This document shows, in pieces, positions 41,301 through 50,175 of a stretch of DNA of 64,000 nt. The position numbers were made by a program, and so were the translations under genes. The stretch's first letter is position 1. Each line of letters starts with the position of its first letter. The notes under the pieces are model-generated. The model saw nothing but the letters and a program-made list of their open reading frames with translations. It made no database searches and was not told where the DNA came from. Location: assembly GCA_022410635.1 (NCBI GenBank), contig JAJVDF010001207.1, positions 210,851 through 274,850 of the forward strand, in the 5' to 3' direction. Source of the stretch: Tretioscincus oriximinensis (lineage: Eukaryota; Chordata; Lepidosauria; Squamata; Gymnophthalmidae).

Positions 41301-44300
41301 TTTCAGGAATACTGCCTGTTTTCCCATCCTATTAGGAATTAACACAGCTATCTTCTGTGATATCTAATGCTATCTTGCAGCTATCCAGGCTGCTAGCTAC
41401 CACATCCTGTTCTGGAAGTGAATTCTTTGAAAAGACTAAGCTTTCAATGGAAATGCCAGTCATAGCTATTGGAAAAAGCTCCAGTGCTATCATAAATTGC
41501 TCTTGTTTCTACAAGTCTTCAGGGACAGGCAGTCTCAACTGGTCCTTCAATCCAGCAGAGGGAAATTACTGTCAACACAAGAACATCAGTGGATGATTCA
41601 AGTATGGCTATGGAAGAGAACCATATAGTCATGACTGGAAAAGGGGAAGAAAGTGTCTGGAAATTTGGTGTGTCAATGTCTAATCTCAAGGAAGTTGTGA
41701 TTTCATAATACAGATACCTGGATCCTTGTGAATCAGATCCTGCTTTCAGACCTGTTTCATTGGTCAGACTCCCTGCCTGTCTTCACGCTGACTTGCTATA
41801 TGCTCCGATATATCATGGATATGTTTGTGACTTATACCTGTATAAGTGCACTGATGGTGGTAAAGCAATTGTCTGAAGAACACAACCTCTGTTAGGTTGG
41901 CTGCTTTATGTGGGTGGTTTTCATACGTTCAACTGTATACAATGATACCGGTTTAACCACTTCACCATCTTTCTTGTGTTATGACTGTAATTCTTCTACT
42001 GAATCTTTGAACTAGCACAGACTTGTATTAGTATTATTTATCACTGTTATATTATCCACCCATCTCCTACGCCCTTTTCCCTCTTTCCCACGCAGACTTT
42101 ATTCAAATTTTAATGGCAGGCTCGAGGCTGTATTTTAAAACTAAAGGTAGTTGCACTAGGAACTTTGATTTTCTTTTCATCTCTCTCTCTCTCCATTCCC
42201 AGCAGTGATTCTAAATTTGATTGATATCTAGGACCAGTTATATATTCACAATGTTCAGTGTTGCTCAACCCACACCCAATAGTTCAACAGTTCCGTACTT
42301 CATTTGGATGCCTGCATTTTGCAAACACTTATCCCAGGTTGAAATATAGATAAAATAGCTTTTATTACAGTCTAATAGGTACAGATACATCTGATAGCTG
42401 ATTATACTTGACCTCTTCCCACGCTGAGCCCTATTTCAAAGATACATCAAGAGTAAAGCTCATGCAGAAAGGACCCTAGATGACTATTAGATAGCCAGAA
42501 CAGTTTTTGGCAGGAAACACATTGAAGGCTTTCAGCTACCTAATAGGATTTCCTTTCATTTTTTTTCTCCCCAGTGTGGTTTTAAACTTGCTTAAACCCT
42601 ATATTTTTGTTTACTTTCAAATCCCTATTTGGCTTTTCAAGAAAAGGGGCCTGTATGTTTTCTAAAATCTGTGACAAGACTTCTGGTCTGATTTCCATTA
42701 GATGTGGCACCATCCATTGATTTATTTTTCCTCCTGGCCCTAAGGTCTTTTGGAGCATAAAGCTTTGAAAAGATTTTATTTTTAGCTATGTTTTTTTTTT
42801 AAAAAATCTATATGTAGTTGCATTTAGTAACCTTATGGCAATGAAAGTTGCTTTACTTTAGTTGTAATTATAATCAAGTCATGCTCAGCTTTCTGCCAAG
42901 TTAGGGTCCTCCATTAAATCCCAAGTGATATCTTTTCTATAAATTTTTGGCTACAAAGGTAGTATAAATTAAACATTCTGGTCCCTTTATGTCCAAAATA
43001 TGGAGGTGGGGACATCTTTTCACACACCAAACTTCAGAAATCAGTAAGACTCAACTGTTTTTTTTTAAATACTCTTCAGCAGCTTTAGTCTACTGCATTT
43101 GCATAAGCTTTGCTACAAAAACATTATGAAATAAAAGTTGACAAATATTAAATCATTTTGCCATTAAGAAAAGAGGGATTGTGGGTTCACATCTGCATCT
43201 AAATCTTTCAGCAGTGACAAAATAAGCATGTTCCCAAAACTCTCACCCAACCAAGATTATCCATCCATCGATTGATTCAAATACCCATCCATCTATCCAC
43301 TTAACCACCTACTCATTCAACCATGTCATTTTATACCTCAAGGTCTCAGAACAGAACTCAACAGAATCATTATAAAATAGAACTCAAAGAAGTCCTCTGG
43401 CTCAGAAGTCCTGGCAAGGGGTTCTAGTTGTACCTTAGACATTAACAAGGAAAAAAGTTGGTAGCATGACAATCTGCTTTGCATCTGAAGAAGCTGACTT
43501 AGAGATGACTTTTATAGTACTGTCCCCATATATCAAAGAATAAGGGGCTTAACACTGTTGTTGCTGGATGCCTCCATGCACAGAGAATTTGAATATGAAA
43601 AGTTCAGTGTATCCTAGCTTAACCCTATCACTTTATTAGTTGTCTCTCAATGCAGACCTCCTTAAAATGGTAAAGTATGAACTCTCTTGAAGACTCCACA
43701 TATGAAAGGAGAAAGTTGGAGATCTTTTTCCAAACATACAAGACAAGTACAGTAGGTTGGCAGGAAGAAGAGCAGTACTTGTTTTTCAAAACAATGTCAG
43801 TTTCTAGGAGAAACAGTGGGTAGTCCTCAGGGAAGGGCTTTTTGTTTATTGTTGTTGAGCCAGTGTAAAATTCTTGACTATATCAACGTTGTTGGNTTTT
43901 TTTAGAATGAGGAGCTTTTCTTACAGAAGTTTAGAGCAGGACACCTGGAAGGGGAGCATGTTGTAAGCAAGGGAAATAGAACGATGCTGTAGAAGTAAAG
44001 AGAGAAAGTAGACTCTCAGAATAGAGCTTGATATTGTCTAATCAAAAAGAAAAAAAACTTACAATGTGTTGTAATTTAGGATAATACAGTTGCAGCTATA
44101 CCCTACACTTCCACTGTACATGTTTATACTCCTGGATAGGTCACACCTGTTCACCTTTGCCTTTGGTTGAGCAGCAATATTCTCCCTCTTGCAGTTACTG
44201 TCATCATTTTTAGCTGTTTTTATAGTTGTATATTGTGATGTGCCCTGAGACTCTTGGGTATGGGGCATAAAACAAAATATTGGAATAGTTCATTTGGGCT

Positions 44301-45463
44301 TTCAAGCAGATGGAAATTGCTTTCAAATGGAAGCACAACAGGTACCCTAATTCTCAATGCTCCCTTGAGTTTTTATTCTTTTGCTTTGATGCCACCCTTG
44401 TTGCAAACAGGTCACTAGCAGAAATATTACATTTAATACCACCCATCTGCTGCCAAAGTGGAAAATGTACATTTAAAGCTTCTGTTCTGGACCAACAAAT
44501 TTTATCCATTCTTATATGGTTTTGGCAGCAGTGCTGCGAAAAATCATTTGTGCAATTTATGAATAGTATTTGGTTTCCTGTGCATTTCTAAGATACAGAG
44601 CCAGTCCAGAAACAAGCAGGGAAAAAGCTACCAGAAAAAAAGCAGGACAGCAGTGTTTCATCTTTAATGGATGTGTCTCATCTTTTAAAGATGCAGCACT
44701 GCTGTTTTCTTTTTTCTGGTAATCCCAGTTTTCTTGATTCCATTTGCTCCACCCTTTAACCCCTCTTCTGGTCACCATCACACCCAGGCCAAACGTTCAC
44801 CAGCCACCATTGTGCTTTTCCAAAATTCTCCATTCTCCTCACAATCTTTTTTGCGTTTTATTTTGACAAGCACAAAATTTTCATGCAGACTCAGTTCTAT
44901 GCACACTGAGTATAAGGAACTTGGAAACTGCTCGGAGCACTTTCAACTATCATGATGCAGTCTGACTGCAAATTCCCACCTTGTCTATATCTACCACCCT
45001 TCTCCATGGAGAAGCAAGATTCCCACAGACAGAGAACTCAGTTATGAAGGCAATCTTATAGACCTTCTGAGAGNTGCTCAAGAAGAGTCCAGGGGTCAAA
45101 ATCAGTGACATTAAACAAATACTTAAAGAAAAGGAATCAGGATGTAATCACCAAATTTGGGAAGAGCTTGCAAAAAGGCTTCCTGAAGACAGGAGAATGT
45201 TCTGCATGAATATTTCTGTACTTTGATTTACAAGTAACAATAAAATGACAAGAAATGTTCAAATGTTTTTGTTGCAGAATTCAAAAACCCAGTGTGAAGA
45301 GTAGCAGAATAAAAATTACTGAAATCTAATCTACAACAGGAAAAAATTCTGGCCTACTAACCATTTCTTTTGTACCATTTCTTTTCAAGGTATTAAAAAG
45401 TCTGTGATCTATAGCATGAAAAAGATGCACAAAATGTCAAAAGGATGGTTAAGGAAGACATGA
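19200..45463 (+). CDS. TAMM41: TAMM41, mitochondrial phosphatidate cytidylyltransferase (8 coding exons with introns)
   Basis: TAMM41/Tam41 (Mmp37 family) sits on the matrix side of the mitochondrial inner membrane and converts phosphatidate plus CTP to CDP-diacylglycerol, the first committed step toward cardiolipin. Exons are 19200-19328, 20937-21116, 22108-22200, 30686-30836, 33732-33877, 35389-35554, 36934-36996 and 45390-45463; all introns are GT-AG. They join to 1002 bases: 333 residues plus TGA, close to vertebrate orthologues as I remember them. Visible landmarks are a YGS motif at residues 27-29 (nucleotidyltransferase GS element), MLDFVF from residue 46 with candidate metal-binding Asp48, KSAVTAAFLMLPESFSEE in exon 4, IVKPN in exon 5, PPGKNRDVEE in exon 6 and a lysine-rich C-terminal tail. 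Compared with mammals, one Asn seems missing in the QNYGAG stretch. No stop, frameshift or N interrupts the joined exons, so the gene looks functional. Exon-intron structure is my reading of splice sites and homology, not transcript data. Confidence 0.95.
19420..19449 (+). repeat. (CAG)10 trinucleotide repeat in TAMM41 intron 1
   Basis: Ten uninterrupted CAG units lie about 90 bases downstream of the exon 1 donor, inside the CpG-rich promoter block. Confidence 0.97.
19492..19604. repeat. Palindromic MITE-like hairpin in TAMM41 intron 1
   Basis: A 40-base arm at 19492-19531 is the reverse complement of 19565-19604 with about 5 mismatches, separated by 33 bases. Both arms contain ACTGGATATTCCACAA. 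This is the form of a small non-autonomous DNA transposon, or of a strong RNA hairpin if transcribed. Confidence 0.75.
20937..21116 (+). CDS. TAMM41: TAMM41 exon 2 (residues 44-103)
   Basis: The acceptor is a strong pyrimidine tract ending TTTTTCAG and the donor is AGG|GTAGGT. The exon is 60 codons, phase 0 on both sides. It contains MLDFVFATDD, with candidate catalytic acidic residues, then SFLKYFGPK and SSIQNYGAGIYYN, all recognisable TAMM41 core segments. Confidence 0.96.
21560..21710 (-). mobile_element. Old CR1 3' end fragment, minus orientation
   Basis: GCTGAATCAGGCTACA, CTTAGTCCAGTAGT and CTCACATAATGACCCATC match inverted, diverged CR1 3' UTR. Intron 2. Confidence 0.55.
21730..22025. 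mobile_element. Palindromic interspersed repeat (MITE-like) in TAMM41 intron 2
   Basis: The centre is an imperfect inverted repeat: about 21850-21877 pairs with about 21896-21924 (TCTAATTACTG against CAGTAATTAGA), and weaker pairing extends outwards. As a result both strands give similar spurious peptides here. GC-rich flanks with G/C runs surround it. I cannot assign a family; outer limits are approximate. Confidence 0.5.
22108..22200 (+). CDS. TAMM41: TAMM41 exon 3 (residues 104-134)
   Basis: This 31-codon exon, phase 0 on both sides, follows a CT-rich tract ending CTCCCAG and is followed by a GTATTC donor. It encodes IKYGIINTDVLIEDLLRW and LYVAGRLQKP, highly conserved in the family. It is too short to stand out as an open reading frame and was found by homology between exons 2 and 4. 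Confidence 0.95.
23250..23405 (+). mobile_element. CR1 internal fragment
   Basis: TTTTGAGGACTATATTTC, AACAGGAATCTAACCAGAAA and CATTAGATGACAGTG parallel 1418-1560 of the left-edge CR1, upstream of the reverse transcriptase. Intron 3. Confidence 0.65.
23425..23575. repeat. Unnamed repeat family X, copy 1
   Basis: Shares TCCTTATTATGGATTA, GACCTGC..TGCACATGCTGG and CCAGAATAAGGCCCA with 34660-34850 and 52965-53070. It contains a short palindrome TATGCAC...GTGCATA. Probably a non-autonomous DNA element. Confidence 0.5.
23576..26150. other. TAMM41 intron 3 sequence without recognised features
   Basis: AT-rich intronic DNA. No exon or named repeat stands out. Confidence 0.45.
26155..26342. repeat. 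Compound (ATA/ATAATG)n and (TTTA)n microsatellite
   Basis: Interrupted ATA/ATC/ATG trinucleotide array at about 26155-26308, followed by about eight TTTA units to 26342, which adjoin the inverted L2 tail. Confidence 0.92.
26343..26490 (-). mobile_element. L2 LINE 3' end, minus orientation
   Basis: CCCTGCCCTATACCCAAAGG, TCTCAGGGCGGCCAAC and CAGCCAAAGGCCAGGTAAAA match the L2 3' end. The (TTTA)n before it is the element's simple tail. Confidence 0.8.
26491..28925. other. TAMM41 intron 3 sequence without recognised features
   Basis: Includes an accidental long minus-strand reading frame at 27728-28366 with no recognisable protein family. Confidence 0.4.
28930..29144. mobile_element. Inverted pair of Penelope-like termini
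   Basis: Bases 28942-28988 are the reverse complement of 29018-29064 at 45 of 47 positions, with a 29-base loop. Each arm contains the GCATCTGAAGAAG...TACGAAAGATTATGC terminus. Right of the hairpin the terminus continues with AGTCTCAAACTGCTA and GACTAACATGGCTAT to 29144. Left of it lies a shortened inverted copy (AGTCCAGCAAA). Confidence 0.8.
29500..30215 (+). mobile_element. Old CR1 3' sequence, possibly two joined fragments
   Basis: GAGGAACTGGAAAAGGTGCA, TTCACCCAGAAGATCATTGA, then from about 29885 a second copy of the same region (TTCATCCAGAAG, GAAGAGGTGGTGGTAGGAAC) and the end region GATGCTGGACTAGATG at about 30159. Diverged and dead. Intron 3. Confidence 0.65.
30686..30836 (+). CDS. TAMM41: TAMM41 exon 4 (residues 135-184 plus one base)
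   Basis: The acceptor is TTTTTCAG and the donor is CTG|GTTAGT. The exon ends in phase 1, with the split Gly185 completed by exon 5. It encodes the strongly conserved NLKSAVTAAFLMLPESF and the following IAGISYSG. The first dozen residues (ILFQNDSAKLQ) are the most diverged part relative to mammals. Confidence 0.96.
32030..32150 (-). mobile_element. Old CR1 3' end fragment, minus orientation
   Basis: GCTGGATTGAGCCATAGCTC and TTCTGGGCATTCTCAAGTGG resemble the fragment at 21595. Intron 4. Confidence 0.5.
32660..33419 (+). mobile_element. Penelope-like retroelement, 3' fragment with GIY-YIG endonuclease remnant
   Basis: Penelope-like elements encode a reverse transcriptase followed by a GIY-YIG endonuclease. 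Here the second part survives across frame breaks. A cysteine-rich lead-in (RPCHKPRCQLCSH) precedes VYSIFCKQCP and HYIGQTGQSLHQRINGHKSD, the GIY and YIG strands and the downstream Arg/His helix. Then come EHFNLPGHSISDL in one frame and LEYIHKFQAINKGLNKDNGF in another. The 3' end at about 33362-33419 is the CTGAAGAAG...AAGCTTATGCC terminus that also occurs alone at 9833 and 29023. No reverse transcriptase is present, so it is a truncated inactive copy in intron 4. Confidence 0.85.
33732..33877 (+). CDS. TAMM41: TAMM41 exon 5 (residues 185-233)
   Basis: The acceptor TTTCTTAG is followed by two bases that complete Gly185, then DFRMIVGEDKSKV and NIVKPNMLHFQKLY. The exon ends in phase 0 at GAG|GTAAGC, a near-consensus donor. 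The segment matches the middle of the TAMM41 helical domain. Confidence 0.95.
33940..34085 (+). mobile_element. CR1 3' fragment
   Basis: TTTTTTCAGCCAGAGGGTCA, AGAATTTACTTCCTTAAGAG and GGCAGGACTAC-like sequence correspond to 17150-17275 of the better CR1 copy. Starts about 60 bases after TAMM41 exon 5. Confidence 0.75.
34660..34850. repeat. Unnamed repeat family X, copy 2
   Basis: AATAAAGGCCTGCC, GTGCATGCTGGTGCATGC and GGATATAATGTGGAATAAGA match copies at 23425 and 52965. The ends are roughly inverted. Intron 5. Confidence 0.5.
35389..35554 (+). CDS. TAMM41: TAMM41 exon 6 (residues 234-288 plus one base)
   Basis: The acceptor is ATTTTCAG and the donor is CAGG|GTAAGT, a consensus site. The exon encodes IDKSPEGQFAQLMSLPRTLQ, then NPPGKNRDVEEILLQVAHDP and a CGTVV segment, all characteristic of the family. 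It ends in phase 1, matching exon 7. Confidence 0.96.
35694..35910 (-). mobile_element. L2 LINE 3' end, minus orientation
   Basis: CATTTCTATATCGCCTTATA, CCCAAAGGTCTCAAGGCAG and AGCCAAATGCCAGGTCAAAG match the other L2 ends. Intron 6, about 140 bases after exon 6. Confidence 0.78.
36675..36707. repeat. Perfect 14-bp hairpin in TAMM41 intron 6
   Basis: CTTTATTGTGCAGG at 36675-36688 and its exact reverse complement at 36694-36707 flank a 5-base loop. It lies about 230 bases before exon 7. Confidence 0.93.
36934..36996 (+). CDS. TAMM41: TAMM41 exon 7 (residues 289-309 plus one base)
   Basis: This short exon has acceptor CCCTCAG and donor CTG|GTAAGA. It encodes GISGIVRSSSVIQSVKTTLT-A, corresponding to the IVRPSS...T.GKxxFTAG region of mammalian TAMM41. 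Two bases in and one base out keep the reading frame into exon 8. Confidence 0.9.
36997..38847. other. TAMM41 intron 7, first part, no recognised features
   Basis: AT-rich intronic DNA. No exon or named repeat visible. Confidence 0.45.
38856..39207. mobile_element. SPIN-like hAT DNA transposon (non-autonomous) with 8-bp target duplication
   Basis: A 352-bp element with terminal inverted repeats CAGTGGTTCTTAACCT and AGGTTGAGAACCGCTG (14 of 16 pair). Just inside are CTAATGCCGTGACCC at one end and GTCGTTCGACCCCCA, AGGGTCACGACCCACAGG at the other. The body includes AACTGTAATTTTGCTAC and ACATAGTGATTAATCACAAA. These match the SPIN (Space Invader) hAT family as I remember it. Perfect 8-bp flanks TTATAGAC lie at 38848-38855 and 39208-39215 and fit the hAT preference nTnnnnAn. 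There is no transposase; it depends on one supplied in trans. Intron 7. Confidence 0.85.
40170..40870 (-). mobile_element. L2-type LINE reverse transcriptase fragment, minus orientation
   Basis: Read on the minus strand, 40740 down to 40620 gives a decayed palm segment: a GVPQ-like start, then FHMYMKLESIYSGIVSVQV, comparable to the L2 FNIYMKPLGEII region. Flanking text (ACCAGTCTCTCACAGGTTCC, CACATCATCAAAGG) is also LINE-like. Multiple stops and indels. Intron 7. Confidence 0.6.
41180..41440 (-). mobile_element. Old CR1 3' end, minus orientation
   Basis: CAATCTAGTCCAGTGTTCTG, GGTATTTCAGGAATACTGCC, CTATCCAGGCTGCTAGCTAC and CTGGAAGTGAATTC follow the order of the inverted CR1 3' UTR. Confidence 0.7.
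41441..45389. other. TAMM41 intron 7, last part
   Basis: Mostly unrecognised AT-rich DNA. A degenerate (CCAT)n array lies at about 43260-43320. Short L2 tail pieces occur at about 43325-43400 (minus) and 44225-44275 (plus). No additional exon recognised. Confidence 0.45.
45390..45463 (+). CDS. TAMM41: TAMM41 exon 8, C-terminus and stop
   Basis: After an 8.4-kb intron, acceptor TTTTCAAG precedes GT that completes Gly310. The exon then encodes IKKSVIYSMKKMHKMSKGWL and RKT before TGA at 45461-45463. The KKSVIYS start and lysine-rich, Trp-containing tail match the known C-terminus of vertebrate TAMM41. Both the phase and the distinctive motif support the call. Confidence 0.93.
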
Positions 45464-45760
45464 TGCCTGTTGGATTTTGCTGGACAACCATACTTAGAAG
45501 ACCAGCTGTTACTTCTCTGACTAAAGGTTGTGCCCAATTTGCCTGCTGCCTTCTGCAAATATGAAGAAATGCGCTTTGTTAATTACATTTAGATGTTTTT
45601 GTCTGAAGATTTCTTCATTGGTTCCTCTTCATTTTTTTTGTGTTAAAATTGTTTTCTTCTTTTTAAACATGAACAGTGTATTGGGTAGAAAGGAATTTTG
45701 ATAGCTCAACTTTATTACCACCTTCATATTTTTCCTTGTGCATTTTAAATAAATCCAAAG
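45464..45760 (+). other. TAMM41: Putative TAMM41 3' UTR
   Basis: Sequence from the stop codon to just after the first AATAAA hexamer in sense orientation (45748-45753). It is AT-rich and has no coding potential. True cleavage could lie further downstream. Confidence 0.55.
45748..45753 (+). terminator. Candidate poly(A) signal AATAAA
   Basis: The canonical hexamer lies about 285 bases after the TAMM41 stop codon. A loosely G-rich stretch (GGGATAGAGGGG) follows within 20 bases, as a downstream element might. Confidence 0.5.
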
Positions 45761-46239
45761 GGATAGAGGGGTGAAGCTGGGCCTTATGGGTAAAATTAAG
45801 GCTTGGTCAAAAAGTCTTATTGCTTCCAATATATCCTGTTTCTCAAATGCTTAGTAACTTGTGCCTTGAATTTCAGGAGAAATACACAAAAGACTTTAAA
45901 CAATATTAAGATGCATGAACAGCACAAGACTGAATTTTACTTTATAGCAGTACCAAAGTGGGCGGTACTNCCCCCTGGGGAGCTAAAGACATTGAGGGGG
46001 GTGGTAAGAATTTTTTTATATAATTGGGGTGGGGAGGGTGAGTGATACTAGGGATGTAGCTTGAGAGTCAAGGGATTCTGGCTATGCCACGTACCATGTT
46101 TCCAGGTACTTCTGAAAATCAGTCAAATTGACAGCAGCATAATCACAGCTAAATAAAAAAAAGGGTAGGTTATGGTAAAGTTTCAGGACCCAGTAATGTG
46201 TGGGTGTTCACAGTTATAATTTCAGCCTGTTTGTTTGTT

Positions 46240-46630
46240 TCTTTGTTTACATTTATATACTGCCCTATACCCAAAGGTCTCAGGGCAGATCACAATAAAA
46301 AACAGTAACGGATTAAAATAGNGNAATTTAAAAATACAACAGTCGAAAAATACAACTGTGCTTTCAAAGAGCTGGGAATATTTGGCTCCACCAAAGATGA
46401 GGGTGAGNAGATGTGTACAGTGTAGATGCCTGGTGTACCTCTGGGGAGAGAATTTCGCAACTTGGGGCCTATCACAGAGAAGGCTGTCCCATATGAGTGA
46501 AGNAGACCCTCATCAGAAGACGTTAGGGTGTCAGCAGCTACATATAAGAGAAGATGTTCCTTCAAATATGTATAGTTAAAATCAGTGAACAGTTTTCTTA
46601 TCAACTGGTAATAAGTATATTTGTCCACCA
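46240..46630 (-). mobile_element. L2 LINE 3' end, minus orientation
   Basis: TTACATTTATATACTGCCCT, ATACCCAAAGGTCTCAGGGC and a body with CTCTGGGGAGAGAATTTCGC and AGAGAAGGCTGTCCCATATG match L2. A longer copy than the others in the window, with several Ns. Confidence 0.8.
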
Positions 46631-47880
46631 CCCTTCGTTTTCATTTACACTATCTTAAAGAAATATAAAGCAAAGGATAGAGCAAAGCCTCATATTCACA
46701 CAAAGCCTCATATTCCTTAANCTTTCATCAATCTTTTCTGTTATATATTTCTTTCGTTCAAGCAGTATCTCATAGATGTAGCCACACAAAGAGGTGCTGC
46801 GAAATTAACTTCAGGTGCCAGTTTCACATAAAGAGACGTATGGTTGTGTGAAAGGCTTAAAGATGTGGGAACAGGGCACAATCCTCATGGGAATAAGATG
46901 GGATGTGGAGCCTCGTAAGTGTAGGATGGGACATGAACTTCACCTATGGAACACTGCACACAACAACTGAAAATTTGGCAGGCTGTGGGTCAAAATTATG
47001 GACATTTCCAGCCACAGAATCACATTTTCAGCCCTGGTACATTTTCAGTCCAAATAACGATTGTGACGTCCTTACCCATACTGTTGTTTTTTGGCTGCTG
47101 GACACTTCCAAATAGTAGCCAGGAAATGATTCTCCACAGCAAGACAAGTCTGAGTGCTTTAAAGTTGTTTATTTGTTATCTGTATTCTGGTCCAGTTAAC
47201 AGCTAATAGAATCCCAATAAANGAATGGACATGCCACCAGAAAAGACTATCACAATTTACTGCATGTTATATACAGAAGCCAGTACCCAAAAGCTTAAAG
47301 TAACAGAGAAGTTCTTTATAATGCCAGAATTCTCCAATTGAAAATGATGATTGGTGGAATGTGTATAACAAGGATTGAGAAAAGTGTGGTCCAGAAAATA
47401 ATTATCAACAGTCCAAAATGAGCATTCAAGAGATTAGGGCTCTGCCAGAAATTGAAAAGCTTTCTGTGAAAAGACAAATGTTTTGGCTTGTTAAAATAAC
47501 CTAACACTGCCAGTTTATNCCAGCTCTCAACTGAGTTCAATCATTCCCTGTATCCTTTTTGTTTCCTCATGACATGGCTAGGCAGGTGTCCAAGTTTAAC
47601 TTTTAGTTGACNATGTGTGATAGATGGCACATCATCATTCCACATTTCACTAAGCACTGTTGGCTGCTTGGGTTGTGGATTTGTATATGTATTTTTTCAT
47701 TTGTATGCCACCTTTCCAAAAAGAATTTGCTTAAGTTGATTGACAATAGAGCAAAAAGTACAACAAAAAAGTCCAACTCAATACATAAAATCTTCAGATA
47801 TACCCTGTAAACTCCATACAGCAAATCTGTACATTTAATAAAACACATATGACAGAGTCCCAACATTTCATAACGGACCA
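46631..47880. other. Gene-free DNA
   Basis: 47685-47850 resembles an L2/CR1 tail in minus orientation (TTTGTATGCCACCTTTCC) but is too diverged to be sure. Confidence 0.4.
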
Positions 47881-48270
47881 ATAGTAGAGCGTGGATGGTG
47901 GCAGCCTCCAGAGACCAATAATAGGGCTCGGAACATTGGCAGCCACCAGAGACTGGCTAAAAGAAAATGGAAGTTATAAATGGACAGTTCTCTGGATGGA
48001 AAGATGTAAGAAGTGGAATGCCCCAGGTTTCAGTAATGAGACTAGTACTGGGAAGGGATGGAAGGAAGGAAGAAGGAAGGAATGCATGAAAGATGGAAGG
48101 GAAGGAAGTAAGATAAAGGAAAATGGAAAGAACGAACAAACAAAATAAGTGGCAAGTGAAAGAAGTGAGAAGGGATGAGGGGGGAGTGGATGGAGTCATG
48201 GAAGGGAACAAGCGGGAGGAGGGGCTACAGCCTGTTGCAATAGCATAATGCAACAGGCTCATTCCACTAG
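47881..48270 (-). repeat. CT-rich interspersed repeat family, copy 2, carrying a CR1 fragment
   Basis: On the minus strand it opens with CTAGTGGAATGAGCCTGTTG and GGCTGTAGCCCCTCCTC, runs through a polypyrimidine tract (GA-rich on +, about 48050-48190) and ends with CTCTGG(T/A)GGCTGCCA. Inside, 47975-48048 matches the CR1 segment at about 16375-16445. A perfect 10-bp hairpin GCCTGTTGCA/TGCAACAGGC lies at 48230-48258. Confidence 0.65.
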
Positions 48271-49924
48271 TTGATAATAAACAATATTTAAAATGTTACA
48301 ATAATGTAATAACAAGACCAAGTAAAAATTCTCAAAGTAATAGAAAATCAAACGAACAGCAAGAGGAAGAACAAGAAGCCAACTCAGATTTTTTTTAACC
48401 TTCAGACTCCAGTCAGAAACATCCAGCCTAAGGGAAGGAGGGACACAGGACACACACTTGCAGCTTCCTGCGTGGGTCTTTGGGTGTATCATCAACAACC
48501 GATTTATTGCGCTGATTGGGGGTTTGGGAGCTGTATCCAATATTGCTTACTGGTTCTACCGCATTTTCGATAATCAGATAAAAGGAATGGGGAATAGTGC
48601 AATGAAGGTGATGCACAATGACTTATATTTCAAACTGTACGCTCATTCCCAAATGACCGATATTCCAGGATAATAATGTGACCTTGAAGGCCTGAAAAAA
48701 ACAGAAAAGGGAGTATATAACAAAACATGCTAACTCATAATGCCATTATGTAATTTGCATGTGTGTGCGCTGCACACATCGTTTTATATGGTGCTGGGCA
48801 GGCTTTTCCTGTGCCAATCAAGCCAGGGCAATGCGTGTTGCTTCTGCAAGCACTAAGGGAGGGCGATGCATGTCTGGATACCCCTACCAAGCAAGGGAAT
48901 ACCAGCTGCCTACCCAGCCACCTTCCTCAGCACCCTGCCAGATGTGCTCACCTACCATGATACAAGAAGTAAGTACACCGGGAGTAATGGTGGTAAATGG
49001 AGTAGGAAGGGNAGAGGAGAAAAGAGCAGTGTGTTGTACAATTTTTAAAGCAGGATTGTGGTTTGGAAATGGGAGGGTTTGGNGTGAGGTTTAGATGGAA
49101 CTAGCAATCTCCCAGTTTTCCCAAACTAGTATGGTGATCCTATACAAAGGTGTAAAGTTAGGTGCCTTATTTATATTGCCTAAGTGTAATGAGACATTTT
49201 AGCTAATACATGGTCATGACTCTTCATGATAATTTAGGTAATTTGAATCAGAGTTCTTGTCCAACAGGCCATGCCTAAANAAGGAATAGGGCTACTGCAA
49301 GAGATTACGAATCCTGCAATCAGTGCCATAAAGCTTTCTGAAAGATTATAGAAGTCAATATTCAGAAACCAAAAATGTATATTGAGTTCTGATTTTAGGG
49401 AAAGATTGGATTGAGAAAAAACTGGTTTTTGTCAGCCCTGTAGAGTGATGTGTAAAATTCTATGGCAGAAAATCTGACAGGAAAATGAATTCACAAAGGG
49501 TGAGATGTATATATTTAAAAAAGAAGTACTTAGTGTGCATTCGTGAGAAGCTCTAATAAAGTGGAAGGTGGAAGGCAATTGAAGAAGCCAATCTTCTGTA
49601 GCTGGATGAAGGTGAGCACAAATTGATTGAAGTTTAAAGTTGATAGACAAGTAGTCAGGGAATATGTTTATTCCTTTGAGTTTCATTCCTTTAGGGCTGC
49701 ATGCACATGACGTTTCCTTACCTGGTTCTTGCTGGCATGTTCCATACGGGTCTGCTTCAACTACCGTTTCAATTGAGATTTCGCAATGCTTTGCAATGCA
49801 TCTACAATAAAGGTGTGAGAATCAGTGATCTGCTGATTGCAGATATTTTCCGACATCTTTGCGAAAGGTCCCAGAATCGCTTCTTCAAGCCTTTGTCTTT
49901 TTCTTAACAGGAGAAGTCAGGATG
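48271..49924. other. Gene-free DNA
   Basis: No gene or named repeat recognised. Confidence 0.4.
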
Positions 49925-50175
49925 TTGCATGAAGATAGAGACACGGTGTTAGAAGTATTCAGGCTGGCAACCTCAAGCCCAGAGTTTAAAAATCTCAGTT
50001 ATTTAGGAGGCATTTCCCACCAAAGCATGTGTGCAACATTTGGTGATGTCACTTCTGGCACGGGTCTGGAAGTGATGTCACAGTGGGCACCCTTTCTGGA
50101 AGCAGGGGCTGAAAATGACATCACCAAACAGGAAGTGAATTTCTTGATGCATGAGAATTCGCATGCCATATCCTG
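49925..50175 (-). repeat. Unnamed repeat family Y, copy 1
   Basis: In minus orientation it contains GGTGCCCACTGTGACATCAC, TTCCAGACCCGTGCC and TTGCACACATGC, the same order as 53190-53430 on the plus strand. GC-richer than its surroundings, with repeated TGACATCA-like words. Confidence 0.6.

Noticed and set aside
43473..43500. Another possible Penelope-type terminus (GCATCTGAAGAAGCTGACTT)
   Set aside because: Only about 15 bases match; the following sequence does not continue the terminus.
45961..46045. G-rich stretch that might be a promoter or quadruplex
   Set aside because: Interrupted by an N and lacking regularly spaced G-runs; too weak to call.
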